Assembly: GCA_964036665.1 (NCBI GenBank)
Contig: OZ038533.1
Span: 7,710,413 to 7,774,412, forward strand
DNA: 64,000 nt
Direction: 5' to 3'
DNA from: Gordius sp. MW1
Taxonomy: Eukaryota > Nematomorpha > Gordioida > Gordea > Gordiidae
Numbering within the stretch: the stretch's first letter is position 1; each line of letters begins with the position of its first letter. Shown here one piece after another: positions 51,248 through 62,534 of the stretch. The notes beneath the pieces are model-generated. The model was not told the origin of the DNA. It saw only the letters and a program-made list of their open reading frames with translations, and did not search any database. The position numbers and the translations under genes are program-made.

Positions 51248-51285
51248 GTTCATATACTAAACATAAGATTTTCGCGTATACAAAT

Positions 51286-51514
51286 TTAACCATAATAGTA
51301 AGAATATGGCAGGCTAAAGCTATAGGGGCTGATTGGGGAATATCCTGCTCCATATGATGATAGGTATGGGTATCCCGTGTAAGGCAGAGTTCCTAAGGGA
51401 TATTGCGCCAAAGTACTATAAACAGCCAAAGCCGCTAAAATCTAAAACAGAAAGTTTATGATTGTAATTTTCAAATAAGTTAAGTAAATATACCATAATT
51501 ATTTTCAGCATCAT
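51286..51514 (-). CDS. Small secreted Tyr/Pro/Gly-rich peptide ending in Gly, 2 exons
   Basis: Exon 1 is 51514-51494 (MMLKIIM) and exon 2 is 51441-51286, joined by a 52-nt GT-AG intron in phase 0, giving 58 aa. The first 19 or so residues form a classic signal peptide with a likely cleavage after TLA (ILAALAVYSTLA|QYPLG). The mature part, about 39 aa, has about 13 Tyr plus many Pro, Ser and Gly, with PY / YGAGY / YSYYYG motifs and no Cys. The final residue is Gly, which would fit C-terminal amidation by PHM. AATAAA follows the stop. No family was recognised; such compositions occur in cuticle, silk or adhesive peptides and in nematode-type neuropeptide-like peptides. The lipase first exon lies about 280 bp downstream on the same strand. 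Confidence 0.75.
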
Positions 51515-52360
51515 GTTTTCCACTTGATAGGTTTTAAGATCCAAACAATCGAAATTTATAAAACTGCTTTGTATAGGGGCTGTTATCACTTTTATAGTTT
51601 TCTTGACCAGAATATAAGAAATCTTTGAATGATGTTATTTGGCTCGGTAAACACTCCTTACTCAAAATAGGTAGAATTAAAATCATGACAAATGCTGAAA
51701 GCATGTAGTATACTATACATTATAATATCTGACCTCTGTGAATTTTAGAATCAATTTAAAGGATTATTAAGTTTTTGAATAGTAGCTTTCTGTTTTTAAC
51801 TTTCTGATTCAACCAATATGTTAATAACATATTGACATGGAAGCTAATAGAAAATTACATTTTTGACACTCGCATGTTATCGATTTAAGGTCACAATATT
51901 AGACTAAGGTTCATCAAAGGATAATAGAATCTATTTTAAGTTTATTTGACTCATGTTTAACAGGGCCATGCTAACTTTATAAATAATTTTAAGATAAACC
52001 CTCAAAAGCTTATGTGGTAAAATAAGTTAGAATACATTTTTAAAATTTAACTTAAAAACGCAAATACTAAACACTTAGGGAGAAATAATTACCATCTATC
52101 ATTGCTAGAGATAGACTTTCCCGAGAATTTTGAGGGAATTTTCCCGGCAAAAAGGGAGAATTTGGGGAAATAAGGGAATTAAGGGTAATAAATGGTAAAA
52201 AGGGAATGTAGACATTTAAATGTTTAAGATAGGATTCGTAAAAATTAGATGCTTATATAGCAATAATTAAAGTATAATGAGTATATTAGTGGAAAAGTAT
52301 GATAAAGGACCGAATTCAATAATTACTAAATGTAAAAAAGAATAAATTATTAGTTTTATT
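51515..52360. other. Intergenic DNA upstream of the small peptide gene
   Basis: At about 52107-52200 there is a degraded end of the 2622-5526 hAT family (TAGAGATAGACTTTCCCGAG, GGGAATT, GGGGAAATAAGGG). Otherwise no feature was seen. Confidence 0.45.
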
Positions 52361-52609
52361 AATTGCTATGCAATTTATGGGCTCGTTTTTTGGTGTCCGT
52401 TGTCCGTCCGTCCGTCCGTTGTCCGTTACCCTCCCTATCTATTTGCATTGGGTATATTAGGTTATCGCTTTTTTAAATTAATGCATGAGAAAGAGGTGCC
52501 CCACCCCTCATCTCTATCTCCCTCGCTGTGTTATTTTTAATTGCTATGCATAAGAGGTGCCCCACCCCTCATCTCTATCTCCCTCGGTGTGTTATATATA
52601 AGATTTGTT

Positions 52610-52860
52610 AAATTATCTATTATATAAACATAAATAAAAGTTGGTTACTTTTAATTGCTATGCAATTTAACTAGTTATATAATAAACATAAATAAAAGTT
52701 GTTTACTTTTATTTGCTATGCAATTTAACTAGTTTTTGTTATATAATAAACATAGATAAAAGTTGTTTACTTTTAATGCTATGCAATTTAACTAGTTATA
52801 TAATAAACATAAATAAAAGTTGTTTACTTTTAATTGCTATGCAATTTAACTAGTTTTGGG
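52610..52860 (+). repeat. Tandem repeat, about 60-bp unit, four to five copies
   Basis: Each unit contains TATATAATAAACATAAATAA, then AAGTTGTTTACTTTTAATTG and CTATGCAATTTAACTAG. A further copy is embedded at 53086-53145. Confidence 0.85.
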
Positions 52861-52879
52861 GTTAAAATCCCGGAGTTTT

Positions 52880-53840
52880 TTTTGACTCTTATGATTGTTC
52901 TTGTTACTATCATTGATAATAAGAATTTTTGGCCGTCCGCTGGCTGCTGACCAATGAAAAAAATGACCATTGGCCAAAATGTGAATCGAAATTATATTTT
53001 TCGTTTTTTTTTGACTATTATGATTGTTCCTGTTTTTACCATTGCTATTATGACTTTTTGGCCGTCCGCTGGCTGCTGACCAATGTTATATAATAAACAT
53101 AAATAAAAGATGTTTACTTCTAATTGCTATGCAATTTAACTAGTTTTTGGGTTAGAATCCCGGAGTTTTTTTTGACTCTTATGATTGTTCTTGTTACTAT
53201 CATTGATAATAAGACTTTTTGGCCGTCCGTTGGCTGCTGACCAATGAAAAAAATGACCATTGGCCAAAATGTGAATCCGAGTTTATTTTTTCGTTTTTTT
53301 TTGACTATTATGATTGTTCCTGTTACTACCATTGCTATTATGACTTTTTGGCCGTCCGCTGGCTCCTGACCGATGGAAAAAATGACCATTGGCCAAAATG
53401 TGAATCGAAATTATTTTTTTCGTTTTTTTGACTATTATGATTGTTCCTGTTCCTACCATTGCTATTATGACTTTTTGGCCGTCCGCTGGCTGCTGACCAA
53501 TGGAATAAAATGACCATTGGCCAAAATGTGATTCGAAAACTTTTTATTCGTTTTTTTTTGACTATTATGAATTTATATCCGCTTTTACCGTGTCCTGGCT
53601 GCTGACCAATGGAAAAAAATGACCATTGGCCAAAATGTGATTCGAAAATTTTTTTTTCGTTTTTTTTACTCTTATGAATGTATATCCACTTTTACCGTGT
53701 GCTGGCTGCTGACCAATGGAAAAAAATGACCATTGGCCAAAGTGAGCATCAAAATTTTTTTTTCCGTTTTTTTTGGCTATCATTGACTTATAGAGTATCT
53801 GTTGGTACTGACCAATAGAGAAAAAGTGACCATTGGCCAA
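52880..53840 (+). repeat. Core minisatellite, 104-160-bp unit, about eight copies
   Basis: Units carry GGCCGTCCGCTGGCTGCTGA, then CCAATGG AAAAAA TGACCATTGG (an inverted CCAATGG/CCATTGG pair able to form a hairpin), then AATGTGAATCGAAA and a TTTTTTTCGTTTTTTT run. Unit starts fall near 52931, 53061, 53221, 53351, 53478, 53588, 53694 and 53798. Open frames across it arise from the repeat and are not genes. Confidence 0.9.
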
Positions 53841-54245
53841 ATTTTTGATTTTTTTAATTAAAAATTGTTCAAATTCAACAAAAAATTTCTCCCAACAATT
53901 CTGCAAATTCTTAACATTGTGTTGATAATATAATGTTTGTTAGACCCATAATCACTAAAGGCCATAAAAACTAATGTAATACGCAACTAGATGCAAACAC
54001 TAAATCTAACCCTAACCCTTGCCTTACATTTTGCCTATAATGGAAAATTTGTGTAAATAATTAATTAATCATTAGGCATTTAATACCCCCCTGTAGGCAT
54101 TCTCGCCCCTTCCCACCTTTCTCGCCCATAAATTGCATAGCAAATATGATACATTTATACGAAGTACAGATGAGTCGTCCCCCCTTCCCTTCCCCTCTTC
54201 CCTTCCCTTCTCCCCCTTCCCACGAGGGCCGAAGGCCCGAGTTTT

Positions 54246-54800
54246 GCAAAAAGGGATTGAAACCCCTAAAATTGATAATCAAAGAAGTGTCGATTCCGAA
54301 TATCGTTTTTTTGACGAGGAAGAAGAGGGCGGATTGGAGGATGATATCTTATCGACATTTTTTGAAGTGAATTACAAAACATTGAATGTTTTTAATAAGT
54401 TCCTGCTTTAAAAGATTTGTTTATTAAGTATAATACTCCAATCCCCTCATTTGCCCCTGTAGAGCGGGTTTTTAGTATAGCTAATGCTGTATTAACTGCC
54501 AAGCGTTCCTGCTTATCCGACGAAAATTTTGAAAAATAATTATAATTTAAAATTTATAAGAAAATTTTTTTGTAAATAAAAAATCTTTATATTCGCTCTA
54601 TTATATTATATTTATATTATCGAAATAAAATTTTTATTTTTTTTCATGTCTAATATATTGTGTTAAAAAATATAAGATATTTATTTAAATTAAATTAATT
54701 TAAAAAAAATTTATTATAAAATTTTGAACGAACGTACGCGTTCCTTTTTTTGTCAATGAACGTTGAACGTATTCAATTTTTTTGAAAATGTTTACAGCAC
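54246..54800 (+). pseudogene. hAT transposase C-terminal fragment with element end
   Basis: An acidic stretch (YRFFDEEEEGGLEDDIL) leads, after a frameshift near 54405, to KYNTPIPSFAPVERVFSIAN followed by KRSCLSDENFEK and TAA at about 54540. This is the hAT dimerisation block and is close to the copy at 47960. A likely element end (AAAATGTTTACAGCACTAG) lies at about 54785-54803. Confidence 0.75.
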
Positions 54801-54803
54801 TAG

Positions 54804-55549
54804 TGTGGGGTAATCACACGTGAAATACCACACTATATAGAAAATCTTCCGAAATTAAAAATGAGTCTTTTATGGCAACTGAACATTCTTTCTACACGGT
54901 TCAAATAACTAAAAACTATCAACATTCAATCTATTTTTATAACATTCTGTGTGAGTTTATAAAATGAAATCCTTATAAAACGTGTGCTTCATTAATTATA
55001 ATCGTTCTAACTTTTTGATTTTTTGTTGAATGAAAATGTGCTTTTTAAATATTAACACTAATATTTAGATCAAAATTATGTCGAATAACCTTAAATGTTT
55101 ATCCATCCAATAAGCTATCAACATATCCAAGAAGAATCCCTATAAATATTTACTAAACAATTCGGTCTATTAAGATTCTACTAAGCTATATATACTTATG
55201 GCAACTAATAGTTTCCACTTTTAATATAAACTAATCAAAAATTGATTTATTACTAAAAATAAAGTGTTTACAAGATTATATCTACGAATCAATTTATTTA
55301 CATCAAAAATGAACAAATAAATTTATGCAACAATATGGTAACAAATTTAAAAAATAAATAAAAAAAATTATTGAAAGTAAGTTTTAAAATTGTATGTCGA
55401 CAAATACACACTACGTTTTGTTTAATAAAATGATTAATATGCTTAAAAAGCATAAAATTTAACGTCGCATTCACCTCATAACCTTTTCAAATTCGTCGAT
55501 GTAACTTTATAGAATATAAAGTTATATAAGTTACAATTATAAACACTTT
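54804..55549. other. AT-rich intergenic DNA
   Basis: No feature was recognised apart from the 3' flank of the - strand HEAT-repeat gene at its right side. Confidence 0.4.
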
Positions 55550-58500
55550 TTACTTCGGGTTTTGGTTCTCAATGCGTCCACGCAGTATGTTAGGCCCCAA
55601 ATATTCAGCAATATTTTTTAAGGCTGCTATGGCATCAATTCTAATAGACTCATGTTCGCAATGCTGATTAAAAAAACATTTGAGTACAGAAACAAGCTAT
55701 AATTTACCAAGGCATAAAATACACTTTCAACAACTGGCTCAAGGTGAGATTTAAAGAATTGTTTAGTGATCCCACATCGAATAATAACGGGAAGCTAAGA
55801 AGTATTACATTTGGTTGATCAAATAAATAAAAATATTTAAAACAATATTTAGGCAATTACTTGCTTCAAAAAGGTACTTAACAATTCGTAGTGTTGAGAG
55901 TAATGCCGTTTCTGGACAGTGAGCACCATTAAGGGAAAAATTCGTTGTACCAATTGGGTAACTAAGTCGCCCTTATCATTCTTGATCAATTCGGAGACTA
56001 GGAGTAAGCATCTACATACAAAAAAGGATGAAAGGTTTAAATGTTAATAAAAATACACTAAAAAATATTTTAAAAAAAATATTACAAAAAATCTTAAAAC
56101 AACCGGCCGTATAGTCAAGATTCACCTGTAATCATAATAAACAAGCACTCTTTTAATATAACGAATTCTTTGCTATGCTACGAAATTGGAGATAGCTTTA
56201 GTTGTCAAGTCCCGCATGCGTAACACGTATCAAATAGAAAATTTATATTTTAATCGAATTAAGTCAGGGTTGGTATTTTGTAATTATTTAGGGAGAAATA
56301 TTCCATATAAGCCAAAACTGCCTTTATAGATGTTTTACATTATTACAGTTTACAGTTATAATGGTTATTGCATGCAGTGCTTAACAATTTGTGATAATTT
56401 TTTAACTTAGAATAAAGCTGTAGTTAAAATAAAAGGTGTTAAATATTAACAATGTTAGAGTTTTTGAATTGAAATTTATTTTGTGCCTATTTTCCTTATG
56501 TTAAAATCGATTATAAATTTGGTCAAATGGGTTGGATTCTGCAGGACTCTATTGTACATTCTATATATTTTATGCATATACAACTTATAAAATATGTGGT
56601 CGTAATAATAGATTCTACCCATCTGCGATCTCCCAATAGGCGGAGTCTCGTTGGAATCCTGTTCCGCTACACCCACTAGCCTTCATTTTGGGCGCCAGTG
56701 AACCACAAGAATACATGGTCTAGTGAAGGTCATAAAATTTCGGTAAAACCTCATTATCTCACTAAATTAGATTACTATACATATCCAAAACAAAGTTACA
56801 AGATAAGACATTTATAATTAACCATTAAAAGTTGAAGTAGCCCTAAAGGCTTCTGGACTTTCGGCATTCAATGCATACTTGAAAACAGAGCACAAAATCT
56901 AAAAACATTTAAGCGAGAGCGACTAGATTAATACAATACGTTACGTTTTATCTATACCGTGCAGTTTTTCTTCTAATAAACATATTCATAACGAGAATAA
57001 ATTAATAAAATAATTACAAAAAATTATTAATTGGTATATAAACTATTCAAAAACGTATGGCCAAAATAACTCAAATTTAAGGTCCGCGAATAAAATAATA
57101 TGTTGTCACGTAGAGGTAATTTTGAATTAGAAACTAATTTGGTGATATAAACCCAACTTTTTTAGGGTGTCACCTGAAAATAACAACAGACACTGATGAG
57201 GTTTAACAAGAGCCAAAACGTTGTAATTATTTTAAAAAAACCAAATTAGCCTTTAATTTAAAATTGCCCCAAATAATTAATATATAACAATTCGTTTCGT
57301 AAATCGGGTGTTTATTTGATAACAACAAATATCCTACAATAACTATTAATTGAATCATGAAAGCGGTCCCAGCCATATTCACATAAATTGCGCCCTAAAT
57401 AAAAAGTTGTAGATAAAGAATGCAACAAAAATTAATTAAACAGATCGAGTTTAAAATAAAAAGTGCCAAAAACACGAAAATATTAGATATTACCCGTAAT
57501 TAATTTAATTCTGTAAAAAGATCTGATGATAATATAACATACTTTTTACCCTGTTTTCTAATAAGCTTAACTAAAATCACTAAAGAAACATCCAAATAAG
57601 GAGACCAATAGCTAAAAATATATGAGAAAGGGCAAATTGTATGAGATCTTGCCACTGTTGAACGTACTTGGTCCGTGTGTTTAGGGTCATGCAAGTCACT
57701 TAGCGGTTGGCGAGAAGTCATTATGGGTGAAAGACGATTTCTATTTTGTGAGCCAGGAAGTTTTACTATACCAAACTGCGAAGTTTGGCATTCTTGACTT
57801 TCCACATGGTCCCGCACTTGAGAAAGTATTGGTGATGGGCTAGTAGACGCGTTTCGATACATCGAATTCATATTTGTGTCGGCGCGCGATTTGTGTACAT
57901 CTCCCAAGTCTGATTCCTGTTTGTCAATATCTTGTAAACTCTTCACAATCTTTTCTTCCAAAATATCCAACGACTCTTTACCTGACAACGCATGATACTT
58001 AATGTTTAAACGAATGTCTACGATCAACATTGCAATCTATAGTAATTTAATTTGTTAGATATAATAAATAAAAACTAATAACAGGATAATGAACGATGCT
58101 CCCCTCCCCCTTTATACTTACGTTACTGTATTTATAATAGTGTTGTAAAAAGGGCTGGGTTTTGTTTGGTCGACCTTTCGTTTAACTAAGACTAAGAGTC
58201 GACTCTGGTCCGTTTTTCAAATTTCGGCTAAGCCTGGAGGTCGACTAAGGAAAAGGGACCAAGAAACCTTTGGTCTGTTTATGTTAATCAACTAAAACCA
58301 AAGGTAGACCAAACAAAACCCAGCCCTTTTTACAACACCAATTTATAATTATTATACTTTTCCATGGGCGTAACCAGGAGGTGGCAGGGTGGGGCGGTTG
58401 TTTCCCTCTAAATTCAAAAATCCTTTAAAATTTAATTTAAACTAAAATTGTTATTTTGTCCCTCCTTAAATCATTATTGTTCCCCTCTAAATCAAATCCT

Positions 58501-61500
58501 GCTTAAACCCCTATACTTTGTATAAAAAGTATACAAAAAGAGACATATTAAAGTTTTGATTGCTTACTTTTTAATGTTTTAAATTTTCAATTAATATACT
58601 TTTAAACATATAAAGTATTCACAACAAGGTGCGTTACATGATAAAAAGTTAGAGGTTTGACGAAAATAAAAATCATTTAGTTATAATAAGAAAAAATAAG
58701 ATTAACTCAATCAAAAATAAATATATAAATACTTAATTGTAAAATTAAAAATGAATTAAATTAGCTTGAACTAAAATAATGAAATCTAATAAAAATAAAT
58801 TCCCTATAGCTGTTGTCACACTTGGTGGTCAGATTCTATGAAAACTAGATGAGAAGTAACCCTCGCCTATCCAAGCCTGAGAGCCGTGTTGACGATATGA
58901 TATAATATACATCAGAGAAAGAAAGTATCGTGAGAAGCCGCGAACCATGGGCGTATCCAGGTTTTGGATTGGGGGGGGGGGCAAAACGTTTAAAAGTTCG
59001 ATTAGAGGGGGGCAAAATAAAATGTTTAATTTTTTAAATATTTTGCATTGAAATTTTTTTTCGTAATTTAGGGTGGGGGGCAGCCCCCCCCGGCTACGCC
59101 CATGCCGCGAACTCTTGTTTCAAATACAAAGCCTATACCACCACGCCGCCCCCCTCCCACCCGCTTCATATAGGAAATCTAATATTGTAAACATGATTGA
59201 CAGGGTTAATGAACAGTAGAAGAAAAATAATGACATACGAAAGTGGCGGATATTTGAAAAGGGCGAACGTCGATTACGTTTTTTATTTTCAAAGACGAAA
59301 TAATAAATTATAATTGTTGTTTATAAGTGGCAAGGGTAGTTGTGGAGATAATTAAGATTCGATATCTGCGAAGTATTATAAAACCTATGTTAGCATCAAT
59401 CTTTTTTTGCACCTTTTGCTAAGACCATCTATACTAGAGTTGTTAAATTGCTGACTGCTTCAACTCCAGACGCTAACGTGCGATTCAGTTGCATTTGACC
59501 AAAAAGAAACAAATAAATGTCTACGAAAATGCATTTGTCGATTGAAATATGTGCATCTAACTTTAACCCCAACCTAAAACCCCGACCTAAAACACTAACC
59601 CTAACGTTTTCATCTCTGTAAACCCCTCTCAAGGAGCATTTTCGTTAAATATTCATAGACATTCATAGATATTTTGTCAGTTAAACTGTGGTCGAATGCA
59701 TCGATACGCTAGCGTGCACACTGAGTTGTTTAATAAGCGTGTTGTATAGCACAATATGTGCCTGCTATTTGGTGCACGAGGCAAAACAATAGATAATAGA
59801 ATATGAAAATGCTCGAAAGGCGGAGTCGAGTCAACGAACTCTGTTCAAGCAATGAGTAGATTGCCAGAGAAGATAGCAGTTTTAAATTTGATATAACGAG
59901 AAAGTTGTTAGTTCGTGTTTTAAAAGAGTAGAAAATAGTGATAATGTTCGCCTTCAAATGCTCGCCACCCTCCTAACTTAAAGCGGTCGTGGAAATAATC
60001 ACTAAAGGGTGTAGGGTCGAGTGGCCTGCCTTTACACATGCTTCTCCTTTAAATGGGATTGGTGAGAGGAGATTTTTATGTAATTTAGCACATGTTTATC
60101 AATCAGCCTTTATCATGTAATTAGTAAACGACTATTCTTGAATAGGCAATAATTTTTTTCACCCATTAAAAATTCACTGCCCCAACACTACTTTTAAAAC
60201 TTAAAGTTATAAGCAACAAACATAAGGTTAGTATTAATAACAAAATTTAATTTTTAATAAGTAATATGTATGTGAATTAGATTTTAAAATAATTTATTTT
60301 TCGAGGAAAGGGAATCCCCTATTTTTATTATAAATTAAAATATTATATACCAACCAAAAGAGACGGGAGGGTTTAATTTTTTTTAAATATCGCGTGGTAT
60401 ATGTAAAAATTCAATCATTATCATAATACTAAGGGGCGATGCGCCTATTGTTGTGAAGATTAAATATTCCTTCAAACAATTATTCAAAAAAAACTAAATT
60501 TAATTTGTATACCATAAACTTTGGCTACTTTAGATAAAGACAAAGCGGCTCCTTGTCTAACCGAAGCAATGGGGTCTCCCAAATTTTGGAAAAAGAAGGG
60601 GTAAAATTGCTCCATATAATTGCTAAAAATAGAGTAAAATCAACATAACTAACTGTCAAATATTCATTACGTAGTCTCATCGGGAAATTTGAATATAAAC
60701 GATCCGGACGCAAGGCATGCAGCTAAAATGCAAAAAAAAGTGTATAAACATCAAGCAAAATGATTCCGTTTGACAATCGATAAATTGTAAATTTTAAGTT
60801 CCAACAAATGAACCAGTTCTATTTCTTACTATCACGTACAGGCCAACTATCATCCTTGAAACATTGAATCAACACTTCTATTAGAGTCAAGGCATGGTGT
60901 TGAAGAAGTTGAGGGTCGATCTATCAAAATAAACAAAAATAAGGAATTTATCTTAGAGAATAACGAATACATATATATTGCAAAACAATTGGATAAGTAT
61001 AAAAATTTGGCGAAGACCAAGTTTTGGTAGACTAGGATTAGCAAAATTACAAGCTTAATATTTATAAATGACAAAGAGCGGGCAAAAGTGTGCTACAAAA
61101 ATGCAAAGCCAAAGTTATTGGCTATTCATAATTTAAGGTGGTTTTCATATGTTGTTGACCGAATAATGTTCGGTTATACAACAACATTAATACATGGAGA
61201 TAATGACAGGGTCAATACAATACCTTATTCGCCAATTCAGCAATACAATGGCATCCCGCTTCTCTAACCGCATGATTGTCGGCCTTGGTAGCTTCTATAT
61301 AATAAGTCACCTACAAAAAAATAATCATGAAATATATAATTAATTAAATCTCACAAATTCGGCAATATTAGATTCCACGATATTTTTGCCGCGGCCTTTC
61401 GTTATGTTTTCCCACAGCTCCTGTGCATATAACCGAACTCCCTCGGCTAAATAATACCTTGAAAATTAAAATTTTTGATCTGATAAATTAAACGGATTTA

Positions 61501-61920
61501 TATGATGGTAAAAGATATTCTGATACTAAGATAAAAAAATGACTTTTTGTCGCTCAAAATCCGCATGAATTTCCTAACAAGGCAATTAACGTTTTTGACA
61601 CGAGAACATATCTTATTTGAAAATCAAATAAAAACTTTGTCAAATTTGGCTTTTAGGCGATGTCCAATTTAAGGAAACTTCAAAAAAATCTTGAGTCCAA
61701 ACTTTGTGAACAACAAAAATTAATTAAGCAAAAATAGCCAGTTTATTTATTATTTTATTTCCTTTAAAAATGTAAATAAAAAATATTCACCGAAAATGAA
61801 GTTAGAGCAAAAAATAAATAGCCATAAGCAAAAGCTTTACTAACTTTGTAAGCAAGGAATAGGAATGTGAGGTAATTTCTCCTGAAACATTAGACCTTTG
61901 ATAAACTGACACGTTAAACA
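55550..61920 (-). CDS. HEAT/armadillo-repeat protein, 5' part incomplete
   Basis: I do not recognise the orthologue. Exons in transcript order: a probable one at about 61920-61854 (FIKGLMFQEKLPHIPIP), 61446-61355, 61310-61224, 60920-60830, 60722-60671, 60622-60513, 58036-57668, 56719-56619, 56011-55861, 55794-55708 and 55663-55550 (stop). Except between 60513 and 58036, where at least one exon is missing (phase 1 to phase 0), all joins are GT-AG and in phase. HEAT-like helices are evident: KADNHAVREAGCHCIAELAN, KDDSWPVRDTACLASGSFIF, NLGDPIASVRQGAALSLSKV. A Ser/Asn-rich linker in the 369-nt exon precedes HTDQTMYSCGSLAPKM, and the C-terminus returns to helices (IRIDAIAALKNIAEYLGP). Probably a scaffold protein; further 5' exons may be missing. 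Confidence 0.75.
58139..58341. mobile_element. MITE family 2 (TGTTGTAAAAA ends), copy 2
   Basis: The ends are AGTGTTGTAAAAAGGGCTGG and CAGCCCTTTTTACAACACCA. The perfect 8-bp duplication TTTATAAT lies at 58131-58138 and 58342-58349. Inside, TTTTGTTTGGTCGACC-type sequence and its inverse extend the inverted repeat to about 45 bp. It lies in the long intron of the HEAT-repeat gene. Confidence 0.88.
58362..58512. mobile_element. MITE, GGGCGTAACC variant
   Basis: It begins CCATGGGCGTAACCAGGAGG and ends GCTTAAACCCCT, with flanking ATACTTTT / ATACTTTG (7 of 8 match). The interior blocks match the GGGCGTAGCC family. It lies 20 bp from the previous MITE. Confidence 0.7.
58857..59148 (-). repeat. tRNA-derived SINE, copy 2, split by a MITE
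   Basis: On the - strand, GGCGTGGTGGTATAGGC (A-box-like) at about 59148-59132 and GAGTTCGCGGCTTC (B-box-like) reconstruct across the MITE at 58946-59104. The tail shares CTATCCAAGCCTGAGAGCCG and TGTTGACGAT with copy 1 at 21.1 kb. Confidence 0.7.
58946..59104. mobile_element. MITE, GGGCGTAGCC family, with perfect 8-bp duplication
   Basis: 159 bp. The ends are CATGGGCGTATCCAGG and CCGGCTACGCCCATG. CCGCGAAC is duplicated at 58938-58945 and 59105-59112. This is the best-defined copy and places the family in hAT by duplication length. Confidence 0.92.
59149..60512. other. Part of the long HEAT-gene intron, no element recognised
   Basis: Mostly AT-rich. A patch with AACCCCAACCTAAAACCCCG and CACTAACCCTAAC lies near 59560-59605. 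A missing exon of the HEAT-repeat gene should lie somewhere between 58037 and 60512, but I could not place it. Confidence 0.35.
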
Positions 61921-62211
61921 ATAGGGGTTTAACGAAGAGTTGCATGAAAATTAAAGTAGTTTCATTTTAATATTATTTAATTCTCGTATTTATAACGTAA
62001 TCCATCATAATATTGCTATCCAAGTGCTTTAAATAAATGGTAGCGTAAAATTGTTGGTAATAAATGCAAAAATAGGGCAAGGCAAAGGGGGATAGACATA
62101 AAACACCTATTAATTCGGATCAAAAACAAAATAAGGCGAAAAGATTAAAATATAAACCAGCTTTGACGTGAGATAAATTCTTGATGACAATAAACAGGGG
62201 TTTGTAGAGGC
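61921..62211. other. Intergenic DNA between the HEAT gene and the LTR structures
   Basis: No feature was recognised. It may contain upstream exons or the promoter of the - strand HEAT-repeat gene. Confidence 0.3.
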
Positions 62212-62212
62212 T

Positions 62213-62478
62213 CTTTCCCTCGTTTGTACCTAACCATCACGTGATTTTTATTTTAATAGCCCCTCGCTTGTACTTAACCATCACGTGATTTTTATTTTAA
62301 TAGCCCCTCGCTTGTACTTAACCATCACGTTATTTTTATTTTAATAGCCCCTCGCTTGTATTCAATCATCGCCTGATTATTCAAATGAGAATGGGCTCGC
62401 GCAGCTAGATAAGCACAACCTTTAAAACTAACATTTATTATTCGTTTTTTCGCTAAATAATGAAATAAACTACTTCAT
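62213..62478 (+). repeat. LTR in + orientation with three 43-bp sub-repeats
   Basis: It begins TGTAGAGGCTCTTTCCCTCG and ends AATAAACTACTTCA, followed by TTTGGTGACCCCATCAAGG, a primer-binding-type sequence. The sub-repeat contains CTTAACCATCACGTGATTTT and ATTTTAATAGCCCCTCGCTT. Confidence 0.75.
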
Positions 62479-62534
62479 TTGGTGACCCCATCAAGGAACT
62501 TTTCAACTGTCGATGAAATCTCTCAATATCCGTG

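Larger units (their letters stand above)
52361..54245 (+). mobile_element. Helentron-associated-like non-autonomous element (copy B)
   Basis: It starts with AATTGCTATGCAATTTATGG and TCCGTCCG repeats. The inverse subterminal repeat (CCCATAAATTGCATAGCAAA) lies at 54126-54145, and the tail ends in a perfect small hairpin GGGCCGAAGGCCC followed by GAGTTTT (54235-54245). Between lie two kinds of tandem arrays: about 60-bp units at 52610-52860 and 104-160-bp units at 52880-53840. This matches the architecture of HINE/DINE-type elements. Superfamily assignment is inference. Confidence 0.65.

Noticed and set aside
53120..53906. Open frames on both strands across 53.1-53.9 kb encoding WPMVIFFIGQQ-type repeats
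   Set aside because: They are produced by the 104-160-bp minisatellite units and have no independent protein features.
59560..59605. Telomere-like AACCCTAAC motifs, also at about 54003
   Set aside because: Only one or two imperfect units each; not a telomere or an interstitial array.
59429..59957. Short - strand ORFs as the missing HEAT-gene exon
   Set aside because: Neither the phase nor the sequence pattern fits the flanking exons.
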